Assembly: GCA_964036275.1 (NCBI GenBank)
Contig: OZ038434.1
Coordinates: 8,947,060-9,011,059, forward strand
Direction of reading: 5' to 3'
DNA from: Litoditis marina
Taxonomy: Eukaryota > Nematoda > Chromadorea > Rhabditida > Rhabditidae
Length of the DNA: 64,000 nucleotides
Under the pieces are notes generated by a model. The model was not told where the DNA came from, made no database searches, and was given only the letters and a program-made list of their open reading frames with translations. Both the position numbers and the translations under genes were made by a program. This document shows, piece by piece, positions 12,801-24,306 of this stretch; the first letter of the stretch is position 1, and each line of letters opens with the position of its first letter.

Positions 12801-15438
12801 ATCAATAACGGAACTGAGAATCTCTATAGATAAGAAAAACGCCATGTAGAAGATGTTTGACTCCTGAAAATAGCCTGATCTCTTAGTGTGAATACGTGAC
12901 TGGGGTAATGCCATTGGAGCGGCAATTTTATTAGTCAGAACCGAATCCGCTGCTGAATACTTTAGTAGGAAACTCAATGGTTAGCGAAAACGTGATAGAC
13001 GTAATTTAGAGTGGATAACATTAATCTTGTGCACTTTTATTTTGCGGCAATTAGTTCCTTAGGTTTGAATTTCTCTCCAGTTTCGATAACATTACCAATT
13101 TCAGGGAATAATGTTGCAACCGATTTCATGTAAATGAAATACTGATAGTTATTAGGTTATGATGGCAATAAACCTATTCACATCACGAAATGAAAACTTC
13201 TGTTCACATTATTATTTAACGAGGGACGTAAAAGAGAGCTATTGCAATAGATCAGTATTCGAGAAAAACTGTTTATCGGAAACAGAAAGAATCAACTAAA
13301 GGAAAAAAATACCCAAGGGGAAAAAAGTACGATGGGGAATTAATTAGACTTGTACATCCAGGGAATCATCATTCTACAAAACCAAAGTCTCTGGGCAGTT
13401 TAAAATGTTTTCTGCAGAGTCTTTTTGATGTAACGAAACAATGTCATCCATTCGTTTACTTTCTGCTTTTCAGATAATATCTGGTGCTTTCATCTCGTGG
13501 TGGGTGATGGGAAATATCGATTATATGAGCTCAACCCCCTTGTGCTCGTCCGTAATTGGGGTCGACTCGAATCCCAAGTTGCCCTACAACCATTTTCTGC
13601 AGGGGGTTGAAGTAGTGAAGGTCATACTGTTGGTCGCCCTAATCGCATGGAATTACAGAAAAACAGCGTAAGTCTTTCGAAAAATATTCATGTATCATTT
13701 TTAAAGAAGAGTGAGTTGCGACAGAATGATTAGTTCTAAAATTGGTACTGATCGTTGTTTTACTAGGATGTATTTCCTAGACTATTGGAATTATGGCAAA
13801 AATAGAAAAGGTTCAAAAATAGATCCACTTGAGCAGATGGAATTCAAGTTACTGTTATCTTAATGTTTATCTTAATGTTTTACATGCGCATCGCCAATGT
13901 ACTTTTTTCAGCCCAATCTACGACCTGAGCAGCAAGTTCCAGCACTGGGAGAACAAGAAAGTTCTTTCGATCTTGTTCGTTCTCATGGTCTGCCAATCCT
14001 TCGTCACTCTTCTCAGTATCGTGCTACGATCCGTACTACACTACGTCAATGAGAAACATCCGGTAATCATTGTTTAGACTCGATTGATTTTTGATGGCAC
14101 TATTCACTAGAAATTGAGTTTGAGAGAGCGATATTTTAACGACATAGATCTTCTGTAGTCGACATTATTCGAAACAGCTAACTATTTCAGTTAAGATGAG
14201 TATCAGTTTGTAGTTGTTCAAAACTTTCCAGAGATTGTAATTTTCCCAACGACTGTGATTATCAAACGTGATTATCAAGTTTATCTCATTTTCAGCTGCG
14301 CAAACTTCTACTGGCCGCCATCAACGAAGCTTTCAATGTAAGTTTAGTGTATTTTGTTTCATCTTGAAAGTCTGCAATATGGATCTGATGAAACGAAAAA
14401 CGCAGGCTATCAAGTTGAAAACAGTAAGTGGGGTTAGGAAGTGACCACTTAAATTTAGATACTCTTCCACTGAACAACAATTTTGCAGATCTTCCCGTAC
14501 TATACGGCCATTGGTCCCCTGATTTTGATGTTCATGATCCGCCGCCTTCGGAAAGCGCGTAAGACCATTGTTGAGTTTCCGAGAACCAGTCAACACAATG
14601 TTTATTTTGAAGTGAGTTTTTAAACGCTATGTTTTGGAAAGGATACATCAAGATGGAGTATTTTGAAGAACTACGATGTTACCGCTTCTGTGACATACTT
14701 TAATACGTCTGTTGCTCAACTAGGTGAAATTTGTTACTGCGTTCTTTACGAAAAATGAGTTTCCTGCATTGGAAAGACGGTATTCGGGTATACTACATTC
14801 ATCATTTTCTAATAATAGCCTTACCAGCAAACTTATCACTTCTCTTCACCCCGACCAAGCAAGCTCTTATCGGTAATTATGATTTTCGAAAGATGTAATT
14901 AACTCACGTGCAGAAAGAAAAACGTACTCTCAAGTAGTATTAATGTTTCCAATACTTATCTTTGCACGTCGGGCAACCAAGATCGATGATGTTAGTATCT
15001 GTGGGGGATATAACAAAATGCCAACTTCGCAACATTGCAAGTATCTAAATACATAGTAATATGTTGTGCCAACTACCTCTGAGAGTGGTGTGCCAATGTT
15101 GTGATTGAAATCAAACAGATAAAGAACTGCCTTTTGAAAATGGCATTTTATGGTATTTCTGGGTCATTTAAACCTTCTTCTCTTCGATATTACGTATCAG
15201 GATTGGAGGCCAACAATGAAAGTAGACCTTCCGGAACTATCACCCCATATCTCACATTTTGAGAAGAATTAACCTTGCTAAAGTCAAATTTATAGTGCGG
15301 GTGTGGGTGAGTACCATGACTATACTTAATTTGAACTCGAATATATGTTCTAACCGAGTATTTCAGGCGTATGCAGTGGCCTGGTCTCATAATAACAACA
15401 AGAGAGAGGATTCATCCGGATGTATGGCTCGTTTTTGA
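9848..15438 (+). CDS. Srab-like chemoreceptor gene B (complete)
   Basis: Eight exons: 9848-10006, 11729-11791, 11983-12201, 13474-13667, 13912-14062, 14296-14337, 14489-14611 and 15367-15438, giving 340 residues and a TGA stop. It is a seven-transmembrane chemoreceptor of the Sra superfamily. Seen: the start MNSSCDYAEEHMNYIPLH, TM1, the YHKNCK end of exon 1, SACDVMMPVW before TM3, LERLVAT with TYEKSTWPFG after it, WWVMGNIDYM, the pre-TM6 loop YDLSSKFQHWENKKVL, and a C-terminal TM7 exon starting IFPYYTA. Every junction keeps frame. ATG 9848 is chosen because gene C starts at the same point (MDSACDDA) and a TTTTTCAG lies just before it. Intron 1 (1.7 kb) hosts a GC-palindrome repeat, a tRNA-like relic and a 582-bp TIR element. 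The gene appears intact. Confidence 0.9.
10100..10450. repeat. dispersed repeat with GCGC palindrome, copy 1
   Basis: It contains the hairpin GCGCAGCGC-GGA-GCGCTGCGC at 10130-10150 followed by AGATTAGTTTTTG. About 180 bp later comes a CGTCTCGCAAAAATG block leading into a GGCGGC-rich stretch (10327-10388). The same order of blocks occurs at about 33850-34110, and a variant palindrome lies at about 63378. The element sits in gene B intron 1 and has no coding evidence. Confidence 0.65.
10681..10756 (-). pseudogene. tRNA-like pseudogene (decayed)
   Basis: The minus strand shows a D-arm-like GGCTCAGTCGGCAGAGC (internal box A) and a perfect T-arm/box B GGTTCGAATCC at tRNA spacing. The acceptor ends do not pair and the anticodon stem is poor, so I call it a pseudogene or SINE head rather than a working tRNA. 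It lies in gene B intron 1. Confidence 0.6.
10996..11577. mobile_element. 582-bp TIR transposon (family shared with 34645-34963)
   Basis: Long terminal inverted repeats of roughly 110-120 bp (about 10996-11117 and 11456-11577) begin TATAAAAAA(A)CGAATGTAAAG and end with the complement. Flanking TA suggests a TA target. The centre (about 11118-11455) has no ORF with transposase motifs. It is a non-autonomous DNA transposon in gene B intron 1. A second, shorter member lies in gene F. Confidence 0.8.
12340..12445. repeat. pyrimidine-rich tract in gene B intron 3
   Basis: About 100 bp of nearly pure C/T (CTCTCTCT and CCTCC runs) after the 11983-12201 exon. Simple low-complexity sequence. Confidence 0.6.
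12880..13045. repeat. diverged copy of the 4.4-kb repeat
   Basis: It shares blocks with about 4420-4620, for example ATTAGTCAGAACCRAATMCGCT and TTAATCTTGTGCAC, and a related minus reading frame. It lies in gene B intron 3. Likely a dispersed, decayed repeat. Confidence 0.5.
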
Positions 15439-16097
15439 ACACGAAAGATGAAGTCTATGTAGAAAACATCTTGAAACACACCAATTGTAATTAGTTTTGA
15501 ATGCTTACTCTTGCTGATTTGCCAAAAACATGACCCTCGATGTTAGTTGGACCAATATTGTAACAAATCATGAATAATTTCAATGCTCGTTCGATACCTC
15601 CATGTTGAGTAGTGTATTCGGACATTCGAACAATTCGGTAGGCTCGTCTTTTATCAGCCAGGTTATGGAAACGACGAATGTACCGAAACGTCGCCACAAT
15701 GAACATGACACTACCTCGCTTACGATTCAAATACAGAATCAGACCATTGAATAGTACTAATAAAATCTTGACAGACACGAATTTAAAATTTTATTGACCC
15801 ATATGAACTTTCCGAGCACTTGATTCAGGAAATTTGTTTGTAAAGGATTGTGAACTGTGGATGCTGTTATCATAACGTACATAGTATTCTGGAACCAGTA
15901 ATGAACATTGATAAACCTTGTTTTGTTGGTTATCGGGTAAAATCATGATTCATTAACGGCCACACTGTGCTAGTCCACAGACGTCGACCTTTGATAATAT
16001 GAATATGGTCAGAATGTGTGGATGCAAAACTGTACAGTTCCGAGTTAGTCTAAAAGAAATTTATATTTCTTCAAGCAGAGTAAGTATGCTAGAAGCA

Positions 16098-16229
16098 CCC
16101 GGCACCTTCATCCCATTCTGCGTCTCCTCAAACATACGCTATTTCTCTGCTCTTACATCTCGCCAGGGTGTAAGAGACGAGAAATTGAGAGGCACAGAGA
16201 GAGACGCAGGATGGGATGAAGGTGCCGGG
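16098..16229. mobile_element. 132-bp hairpin MITE
   Basis: The 29-bp arms 16098-16126 and 16201-16229 are complementary except one position (CCCGGCACCTTCATCCCAT against ATGGGATGAAGGTGCCGGG, continuing into GCGTCTC/GAGACGC). A second nested stem (TCTTACA/TGTAAGA) sits in the loop. No coding content is supported. Confidence 0.75.
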
Positions 16230-19024
16230 ATCTTCCAGAATACGTGCTCAGTAAACATAACAGACATGTTCCGGAAAAACCGGTACAGGTAGGAATACAA
16301 CTGTTTTTTTTGTATTCACGTTCAAAGATGAGTTATATGTTATTCACAATCATACTAAAAATTTCAATACACTAGTGAGCTTTTACATGAGCTAGAAAAT
16401 TTTGAAAAAATGAGACACATCTCTGTTTGACTTCTTGTAAAATGGTATTTTGGAAATCTTGCTCTTATATTCGAACTAGTGAACTTATGGACTCAAAATG
16501 TAAAACTTTTCTAAATGGTGAAACCATTCTAGATCAAACTCATTTAATAACACGTTTCGAACATCAGCCTACTATTGCTTGTTGTTAACAGTCTTGATTA
16601 CTATGAAACACACAATTTGTGGGCCTCACGAGATTACGAGTTCACAAGTTCATCAAGACCAGTGTCGAGTTTACCAGTCTACTTTTTTCACTTTCCAAAG
16701 ATGTCAAACCGAGCAATTCATCAATTCACACATGATATCCTTGATTTGTCTCTGAGTGAAGAAAAGAAAAATCATTTCTTGACTAACGTCCACGTGGTGA
16801 GGGATGATCAGTGACGTGTGACATGTCTAGTTTTTTTTTTTCATTTATTTAGCGATCAAATACATCGTGGAGACTGAGGCTATTGTCTGCATCACTTTAT
16901 GATCTCGAGCAGAAACATTTTTCTGTTCCAATACAAGTCAATCGTAAAAATGAGGGCTTTCAGCGGAACAAATGTCGTGAAAACAAATCAGAGTACACGT
17001 TATTTCCCTTCCTCCATTAGACTATACTACTTTCGTTATGGTTAATTTTTCTTCATGATTCTCGTTTAATGTCTTCTTGGAGTAGGCGACGATTCAGAAT
17101 TTTCAGTTACATCAGCAGCCTCTTACAACTTCACCAGCGTAGAATGTGGAAGCAATTGTGATGATTTGGGGGGCGAACAAGCAAACATTGTTCAGTTTTT
17201 TCAAACGTGAAAATACCGTTGAAGTAAAATACTATAGATGATCTAATACAGATTATATGAACGTTTTATTTGAAAATGACGAAACCATCCAACACTTTCT
17301 CTCTCGATCTTGGGTTTCTGTGAAGCGAAGACAACGTACACATGCGTTTTGGCCCGTACACATTTGACGATGATGAAACATGTTTATCTGGTGTCTATCA
17401 GTACGCTTTATGTTCGATATCCCTCTGTGTAATTAAACAGTTATTATAACAAAGATGATCTTTATGAAAAGAGTTTCAAATTTCGATTTAACAATTTGAT
17501 GTTTCAATATGTATGGTTCTTGTCTCTGAATGCTGTCTGAGAAACTTGCAACAAATGAAAAATGTTGAAGACCGCATTCGTTAGTATGTCCATAATTAGT
17601 AACATCACGTGGAACTCATACATCTCCGCCATCTATAGTCTAAATGTGAAGTCAGTGGACTATTTCAGTCTAGTCTAATAACCCCTTGTACGGATACATC
17701 ACATTTCAACATGCACATAGCACATTACCGAAAAAAAACGTTGGCGGAGCGTTCTTTCATCGAGCAGGTCGTCATTATAAGTGTTGCAAACTACGGTACA
17801 TAAAATAATCATCCCTTTGTAAATGCACATTGAATATCTCACGCAGAGTAGCACAACAGTGTTCAATAAAACTTTCTGCAAACCTCATAAATCTAGGCGT
17901 TTAAAATAATGTTCATTCTTTTCGTTTTTCTGTTCGCGAAAAAATCTTTGATCACAGAATTTGGAGATCAAGAGCAGAAAAAGGGGACCACTTTCACAAA
18001 CTCTGTGAATTTCAAGATCATATTAATCACTTTAAGAAGAAGACTTTGAGAAAGATCATTTTTTTCGGAATCAAACATTTTCCAAACTGAACTCCATTCG
18101 CTTCGAGAACTTCTAGATGAACATCTGAAAGTATTACAACGTGTGGAAGTACCATAACACAGTTGAGAAATCTACTTCCCATGATATATAGACATTGACA
18201 ATATTAAATAACATTCCAGAAACAACTACGTATTTTTATGTTCTCCTCGAGCACTGAACTTTCCCAAGCGTTTTTGTTGTGTGCGGGCGGGCTGAATATT
18301 GAATTTACTTGTTACTCGTTCTTAGATAATTCCTCTACAAGCGTAATAGTTTTCAGTATAGTTCTCATTCGGAAAAATTGAGTACAAAATTCAAAACAGG
18401 ATGTTTCAATTTTCAATTTGTTGCAATTCACTTCATGCGTGCGAGCAATTTCAATTAATCACTGCCGCTGCAAAATAAATTGTTTTTCCTAGTAGTAAAT
18501 TCACAGATCAAAGCACTAATCTTGTATTGCGCGATCGTTTTGATACACTAGAATATCATTTGGATTATTGAAATTTACTTCCGCAAATTTATATTGTATG
18601 CTAATCTCGGATTGCCCTTTTCGAAACTTACTCTGCAGCCAGCTTTTTCTGATAGTCCTAACATTTTCGCAGCAGTAGTTTTTGTTTTCAAGACGACGCT
18701 GTTCAATGCGGCCAACAATACGTTTGAACAAACTTTGCTTTTCTTCGAAAAACACAAAAACTCTCTGAGGAACATCATTCTTGACAGTTAGGGAAGGGAC
18801 CAAGGACCAAGGAATTCAAATGATGTTCAGAAGTAGAATGTATGCTACTGTAGGTGGACGTTTTCGATGTTATTGTTTCACAATCTTCCCTAACCAACAA
18901 ACATGTGAACCAATCTGACGGCCAATTCATACAATTGCTCTCCTTTCCACCATCCTTGCGATTCCTATGTAGAAAGTGGAAAAACGATTCCATCCTATGC
19001 GAACGAACTTTATCTTATTATTTT

Positions 19025-19026
<2 letters not shown>

Positions 19027-19071
<45 letters not shown>
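19027..19071. repeat. (ATT)n microsatellite
   Basis: About 15 uninterrupted ATT units upstream of gene C. Confidence 0.9.
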
Positions 19072-19077
<6 letters not shown>

Positions 19078-19458
19078 TTCACAAGCTATTCACTGATCTT
19101 ACTTCTTCGCCCTAACATCCAGTTCAAGTGTTTTACGTGCAACTTATCAGATGAATGCGAAAGTTGTAAATTAGTACACGAGAATGCCCGCGAAATAATC
19201 TTGTTTGGTGCATAGAACTAATGAACTGTAATAGAAAAAGCTGCTCCGCCTTTGCAAAGTATACTAACTGTGTTTACTAACTGCAAAGTAACTGTGATGT
19301 ATTTAGAAATGTTGTTCTACTCAATTTGTTGATGTAGATGGGGGGGGGGGGGCAGATACTAGAAATAATTTAAAGAAGAATAATCTACATTTCTATCACC
19401 TGAATGTTTTGTTTTCCAAAACTCATTCTATCATTTGATCAGTTTACTAGTGCCTCTA

Positions 19459-22400
19459 ATGGATTCGGCTTGCGATGACGCTATTGTTCATATGAACTAC
19501 ATTCCTCTCCATTTTGTGCTTCTACTAATCGTTGGTCTGTGTACCGCGACTATATTCTCCACGTACGTTCTCAAAAAATACTATTGGAACGAAATGAGCT
19601 ATCATAAAAACTGCAAGGTTAGTTCGGAAGTCGAGCTTGTACAAGCTTTAATTACAATACACTCTCTAATAAATGAACACTATACAAATTGAACACCCCA
19701 CGAAGAAAAATACTTGGATACCGCTTGTGAGGAATAAACACGCAAAACTGTGAAGTCAGACTGAAAAACAAATCTTTGATGATTCACATTTTTGCCATTA
19801 TACTATTAGACTATTGATATTATACTTTACATACTATTAGACTTCTGCTATCATACATCACACGGAGATAGACACAACTGAGCTCTTCTACCCGTTCTTG
19901 CACGACGTCATATAGGAACCGCAGCGGGAATCGAACTGGGGTCAAAATACACGATAGCCGAACACTAAAACCACTCCACCATATTTTCAGGTGCTACTCC
20001 AGATCTACTTCCTATTTTTCGTATTCAACTCGCTTTCTTTGGGTCCAATCATGGTGAGAAAACATTCTTATGTGTGCCATAACACTGTTACAGAGTAATT
20101 TAACTTCAAAAAGTGGTAAAGAACTGAATTCCTCTCTTTGGACAACTTGGAGTTACGCCTGACCTTGAATGAGCAATATGAAGGTTCAACTTTGGAACTT
20201 TGGTTTAGCAACCGCTCATATTCAAAAAACGTTAATGTACCGTACACATACTCACATTATTTCGTTTTTGATTTCAGCTTTATAATCTTGTCTCGTATTA
20301 TATATTTTCGTCTCCCTGCGACGTATTAGTTCCTGTGTGGGCCTGTTTTCTATTCAGATATTTGACAAAGACATGTTTTATGATTCTATCATTTCTCGAA
20401 ATCTGTATGAGTCTAGAACGACTAGTGGCCACTGTCTATCGTGACACCTATGAGAAGTCGACTTGGCCCTTGGGAATCATGGCGGTCGTCGTGTCGGTAC
20501 GAAAAACTGTTGTTGAAATTCAATTGCGACTCGACTCGAGAATTCTCGAGCCATATTCAGAACTGTGTGGTTCAAAATATAATCTACTAAAACTCAAAGC
20601 TTTACATTAGGAACTAGGCAATTCAAGCACGGCAATTGTAGTCGGCACGACATGAATTGAGTGAGATCATGAGCGTTGAAAGTTACGACTGCCTAAAACT
20701 GTTGAAGTATTTTTTGAATCATACAACAGGATCTCAGAAGACGAGCGAAACGTGCACGACTCTTATCGTAAAACGTTGCATGTAGAAACAATAAGTTATG
20801 AACAAACACTACAAAAATTGATTATTCTAAAGAAAATATTGTGCTTGTTTGATGAAGAGAAACACAGCGGGCGGATCTTCCTGATTACAGTTATCTGAAA
20901 TATTTGTTCGAGTGTGTTTGAAAAACAAGAATAATAAACCAAAGAATGTTTCCAGATTATTTCTGGAGCACTGGTCTCGTGGTGGGTGATGAGCGATATT
21001 GATTGGTTGAAGTCGGTTCCTCTATGTTCATCGGTTATTGGTGTGGATTCCAACCCTCACCTGTCTTATAATGTATTTCTCCTAGTCCTCGAGGGGTTAA
21101 AAGTGGTCTTATTGATAGCACTTGTCTTTTGGAATTTTCGAGACACAAAGACGTGAGTTTGGACAACTCGGCGTCTAAAGAAAATCATGCTCACAAAAGG
21201 AAATGTATCAGACTGAAATGCTTTCAATTTTATTGCGAAAAGAACACTGAACAATTCTCTTCTTTCATAGTTCTCCGATTTTTCAAGAATTGGACTATAT
21301 TGTTATTTTGTTTATAGTTTATATGTTTGCAGTAGAAAACAAGAAAAAATAACGATTTTCAGTTCCAGACCAGTGTACGACCTGAGCAGTAAATACCAGT
21401 TGTGGGAGAACAAGAAGGTGCTCCGTATTCTGATTGTCTTGATGAGTTTTCACACGTTGGTCACCCTGTTCAGCAACACATCGCGAGCAGTTTTCTCTGA
21501 ATTCGAGGTAGAACAATTCATTTTTCTGCATTTCTCCTAAATCTGTCACGAAAAAATGTTTAATATGACTTTTGACAAGCTTTTCGTGACATAATGTTCA
21601 CTGTGGGCAAGTGGTGGTTCGAGTAGGAGAATCGCTCCTCTTAGTAACAATTGGAGTGACATAAAAGAAGTCAAGCTCGTTCAATATCGGAACCTCTACG
21701 GTATCGCAAGGAAAAAAGTTTCATGCAACTGGTTGAATATTACGCACATTTATCCTATTAGCGGATAACGCCACAAGTGAAGCGGTAAGTTCTGAATTCA
21801 TTCCGGTTGAGTGAAATGTCGGAAGTAATCTGCAAACATGAAACTCATGATCTATTATCTTGCGTATGTTGTATCGCACGTGCTAGCATTCTATCTAACC
21901 AAAGTCTTTGATCAGTGGCCCAATTTTGTATGCTCAGAGCTATTGGACAAACTTCGAATAGCGGTGAACAGTCTAAGCAAACAATATTTTCTGAAACCAA
22001 TCAAGATGAAACCGTAGCGAGCTTCGTCTAAAACAGCTTTGACTCAACGATTGACACAATGTTACGTGTGCTGCTGTGTATTCAGCTTAAAGAAGGGCGA
22101 TTATGTGGACCAATCCCGACGCATAGGTTCTTTAAACTGAAATTCTAAAATGTATTGCAGTTCAAAGGACCGATGCGTCGGGATTGGTCTACATAATCGT
22201 CTTTTTTTTGAACCTTTAATATGACCCCGTTCAAATTGTAGCTCGAGCGGCTTACATCCAGACTACCAAAGTCAAAATTTCATGGGCTTCAATTAACAAA
22301 AACAGCCAAACTACAAAGTTATTGTGTTTGCCAGCTTTTTCATAGAGTAATTGCAATATATCACAATTTGATCGAGTGCACGAATTGGTTGCACGTTTGA

Positions 22401-24306
22401 TTCTGTTTCATCTAGTACAACGTGACCATTTTATGTATTGATGTGTATGTGACTTATACAAACGCATTGATTTTCAGCCGAGCTCTGAGATACTGAAAGC
22501 GACCATCAACGAGGCTCTAAATGTGAGTGTGATATATTCGGTTGTTTTTCAGCAAACACTTTAGAAAATTTGTGAACAAACATAGGTGAAAATTCAAGAG
22601 CATTAAAGGTTCCCGTTAGGCCCGCAATTGTCGTAGCCGAAATCACCCTATGAGGGCCTAATATGGCCGCGTAGAATGGTATTTGTTGTCTCAAACACTA
22701 GATTTAGTTTATTTTTCCTGCCCACCCTAGCGTACTTACTCGGAAAACAAATGAAAATCTAGAGTAGTGCAACACAATTATATTCAAAATCGATCAAAGC
22801 GTGGTCGTTACCAGATTCGCGGCCCTTTTAGGGCCTGTTGGGCCCGCGCTTACTCAGCCACCCAAAATCTTCCCTTTAGAACCTAATAGTCCCTTGACTT
22901 TTCATGTGAGAATGAACAAACCGACATGTTCGAAAAATACCAACCTTTCTCACTTTCCAAATTGCCGGGATTGAAACATGAAATTAAAAAAATGAAACTT
23001 TTTTTGGTTATATTATACTATCTAAAATTCAGATTTTTCCGTATTTCACGGCATCTGTCCCACTTATGGTCGCTTTTATGGTGCAGCGGCTCAGAAAAGA
23101 ACGAGTACAGACATTGGTGCCAAAAACATCCCATCACGGCGTATATTTCCAGGTGCGTTTCGCGAAAAGAAATTTTTCTCTGAAAAGTTGTAGGTTGTTC
23201 GAACGTTTAATGAAGAGCGATTACAATAAGGTGTATGAAATTGATCAAATTTGAAACTTCCCATACATTTTTAACGCAGCTCACGCAACGCAACCCACGG
23301 TGAGACCGCTTCCCAGTAATTTTGAATTTTTCCCGCAGTTGAAAAACGGCGAACCTTGCCAAATAAAATGCAGCCAGCTCACCCCAGACAGACAAAGCTG
23401 CGGACCCGCGCGGAAAAAATATACTTTGGTCAAGTTATTTTGTTGAAATTTGCATAATTTTCATTGGAAAATCTGCTCCATTGTTAATAACCGCTTGCGT
23501 ACGGTATTTTTGTCTTTCTTTAGTTTGTTTTTCTATTGGACCGTTCTTGTCGAGCGGTCTCACCGTAAACCTATCATGCCCGCCCCGACCAAACACATCT
23601 ACGTTTCCGGTTTTTTTGTCTTTGCTCTAAACTCGCTAGCTGGTGCTAGCCAACATTTATTTTCATCTGCTCACATTTACTGTGTAACTGAACTCGTTTG
23701 ATCGAGATAATAACTCACAATTTATTTATGTGTCCATCTAGGCACCGAGTGCTATAAAAACAATTGATTAGAAATGTAAAACAGTCCGAAGTCCAAAACA
23801 TCAACGACTCCACTGCACACTCATTTACTTTCGGCCGATAGGATATTATTTAGCAGTACGAAAAAATCTGGTTTAATCGATCTAACTCGCCACAACCTTT
23901 TATTATTTTAACTTGATTACACATTTACGAAGCAAACGTTCAGTCATTTGATCCTGTAGTTACTGAGCGACTCATGCAGAGTTGTAGATAATTAGATATC
24001 ATAATGGAACAACATTGGAGGCAGAAGTCAATTACGCTTCTTAGACCAAACTCGATTCCTGCCACGGCAATCAACTATTGAAATTAGTAGCTACAGATCA
24101 ATGTGAAAGCGAGTTAAAAAACGATTTAGCGAAAGAAAATGATATTCATAATTCATGGTCATTCTGTTTCAATCTGATGTGGTTGTAGTTCGCTTTTCGT
24201 TCTAAAACTATGCCAGGTTCTAGAACCAAACGATAACTTGGTAATATGCTATTTGTGCAGTTAATATTACATTCATTTTCAGGCATACGCTCAAGCATGG
24301 CAATGA
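19459..24306 (+). CDS. Srab-like chemoreceptor gene C (complete)
   Basis: Eight exons: 19459-19617, 19991-20053, 20278-20496, 20956-21152, 21363-21507, 22478-22522, 23033-23152 and 24283-24306, giving about 323 residues. It is a seven-helix Sra-superfamily chemoreceptor, close to gene B. Seen: MDSACDDAIVHMNYIPLH at the start, YHKNCK closing exon 1, PCDVLVPVWACF, LERLVAT and TYEKSTWPLG, WWVMSDIDW, the loop VYDLSSKYQLWENKKVL, and IFPYFTA opening TM7. The fifth exon has two usable acceptors six bases apart (start 21363 or 21369), both in frame. I prefer the first because it follows TTTTCAG. The tail is very short (AYAQAWQ). Start ATG 19459 aligns with gene B; an upstream in-frame ATG at 19435 is less likely. 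No disruption is seen. Confidence 0.88.
19914..19983 (-). pseudogene. tRNA-like relic in gene C intron 1
   Basis: The minus strand has box A-like GGTGGAGTGGTTTTAGTG and box B-like AGTTCGATTCCC at tRNA spacing, but the acceptor ends do not pair. It directly abuts the ttttcag acceptor of the 19991 exon. Likely a tRNA-derived repeat. Confidence 0.5.
22095..22201. mobile_element. 107-bp hairpin MITE in gene C intron
   Basis: Arms 22095-22124 and about 22173-22201 are complementary over about 29 bp (CCAATCCCGACGCAT against ATGCGTCGGGATTGG). The loop is about 48 bp. It lies in the intron between the 21363-21507 and 22478-22522 exons. No ORF. Confidence 0.75.

Larger units (their letters stand above)
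15439..19458. other. 4-kb intergenic region between genes B and C
   Basis: No recognisable coding exons. It contains the hairpin element at 16098-16229, an (ATT)n microsatellite at 19027-19071 and a short G run near 19340. A 95-codon minus ORF at 18516-18803 has no family resemblance that I can see. Confidence 0.55.

Noticed and set aside
15999..16292. Plus ORF of 97 codons
   Set aside because: It runs through the hairpin MITE at 16098-16229; no splice context or family.
18516..18803. Minus ORF of 95 codons
   Set aside because: No homology recognised, and open frames on the other strand overlap it; not enough to call a gene.
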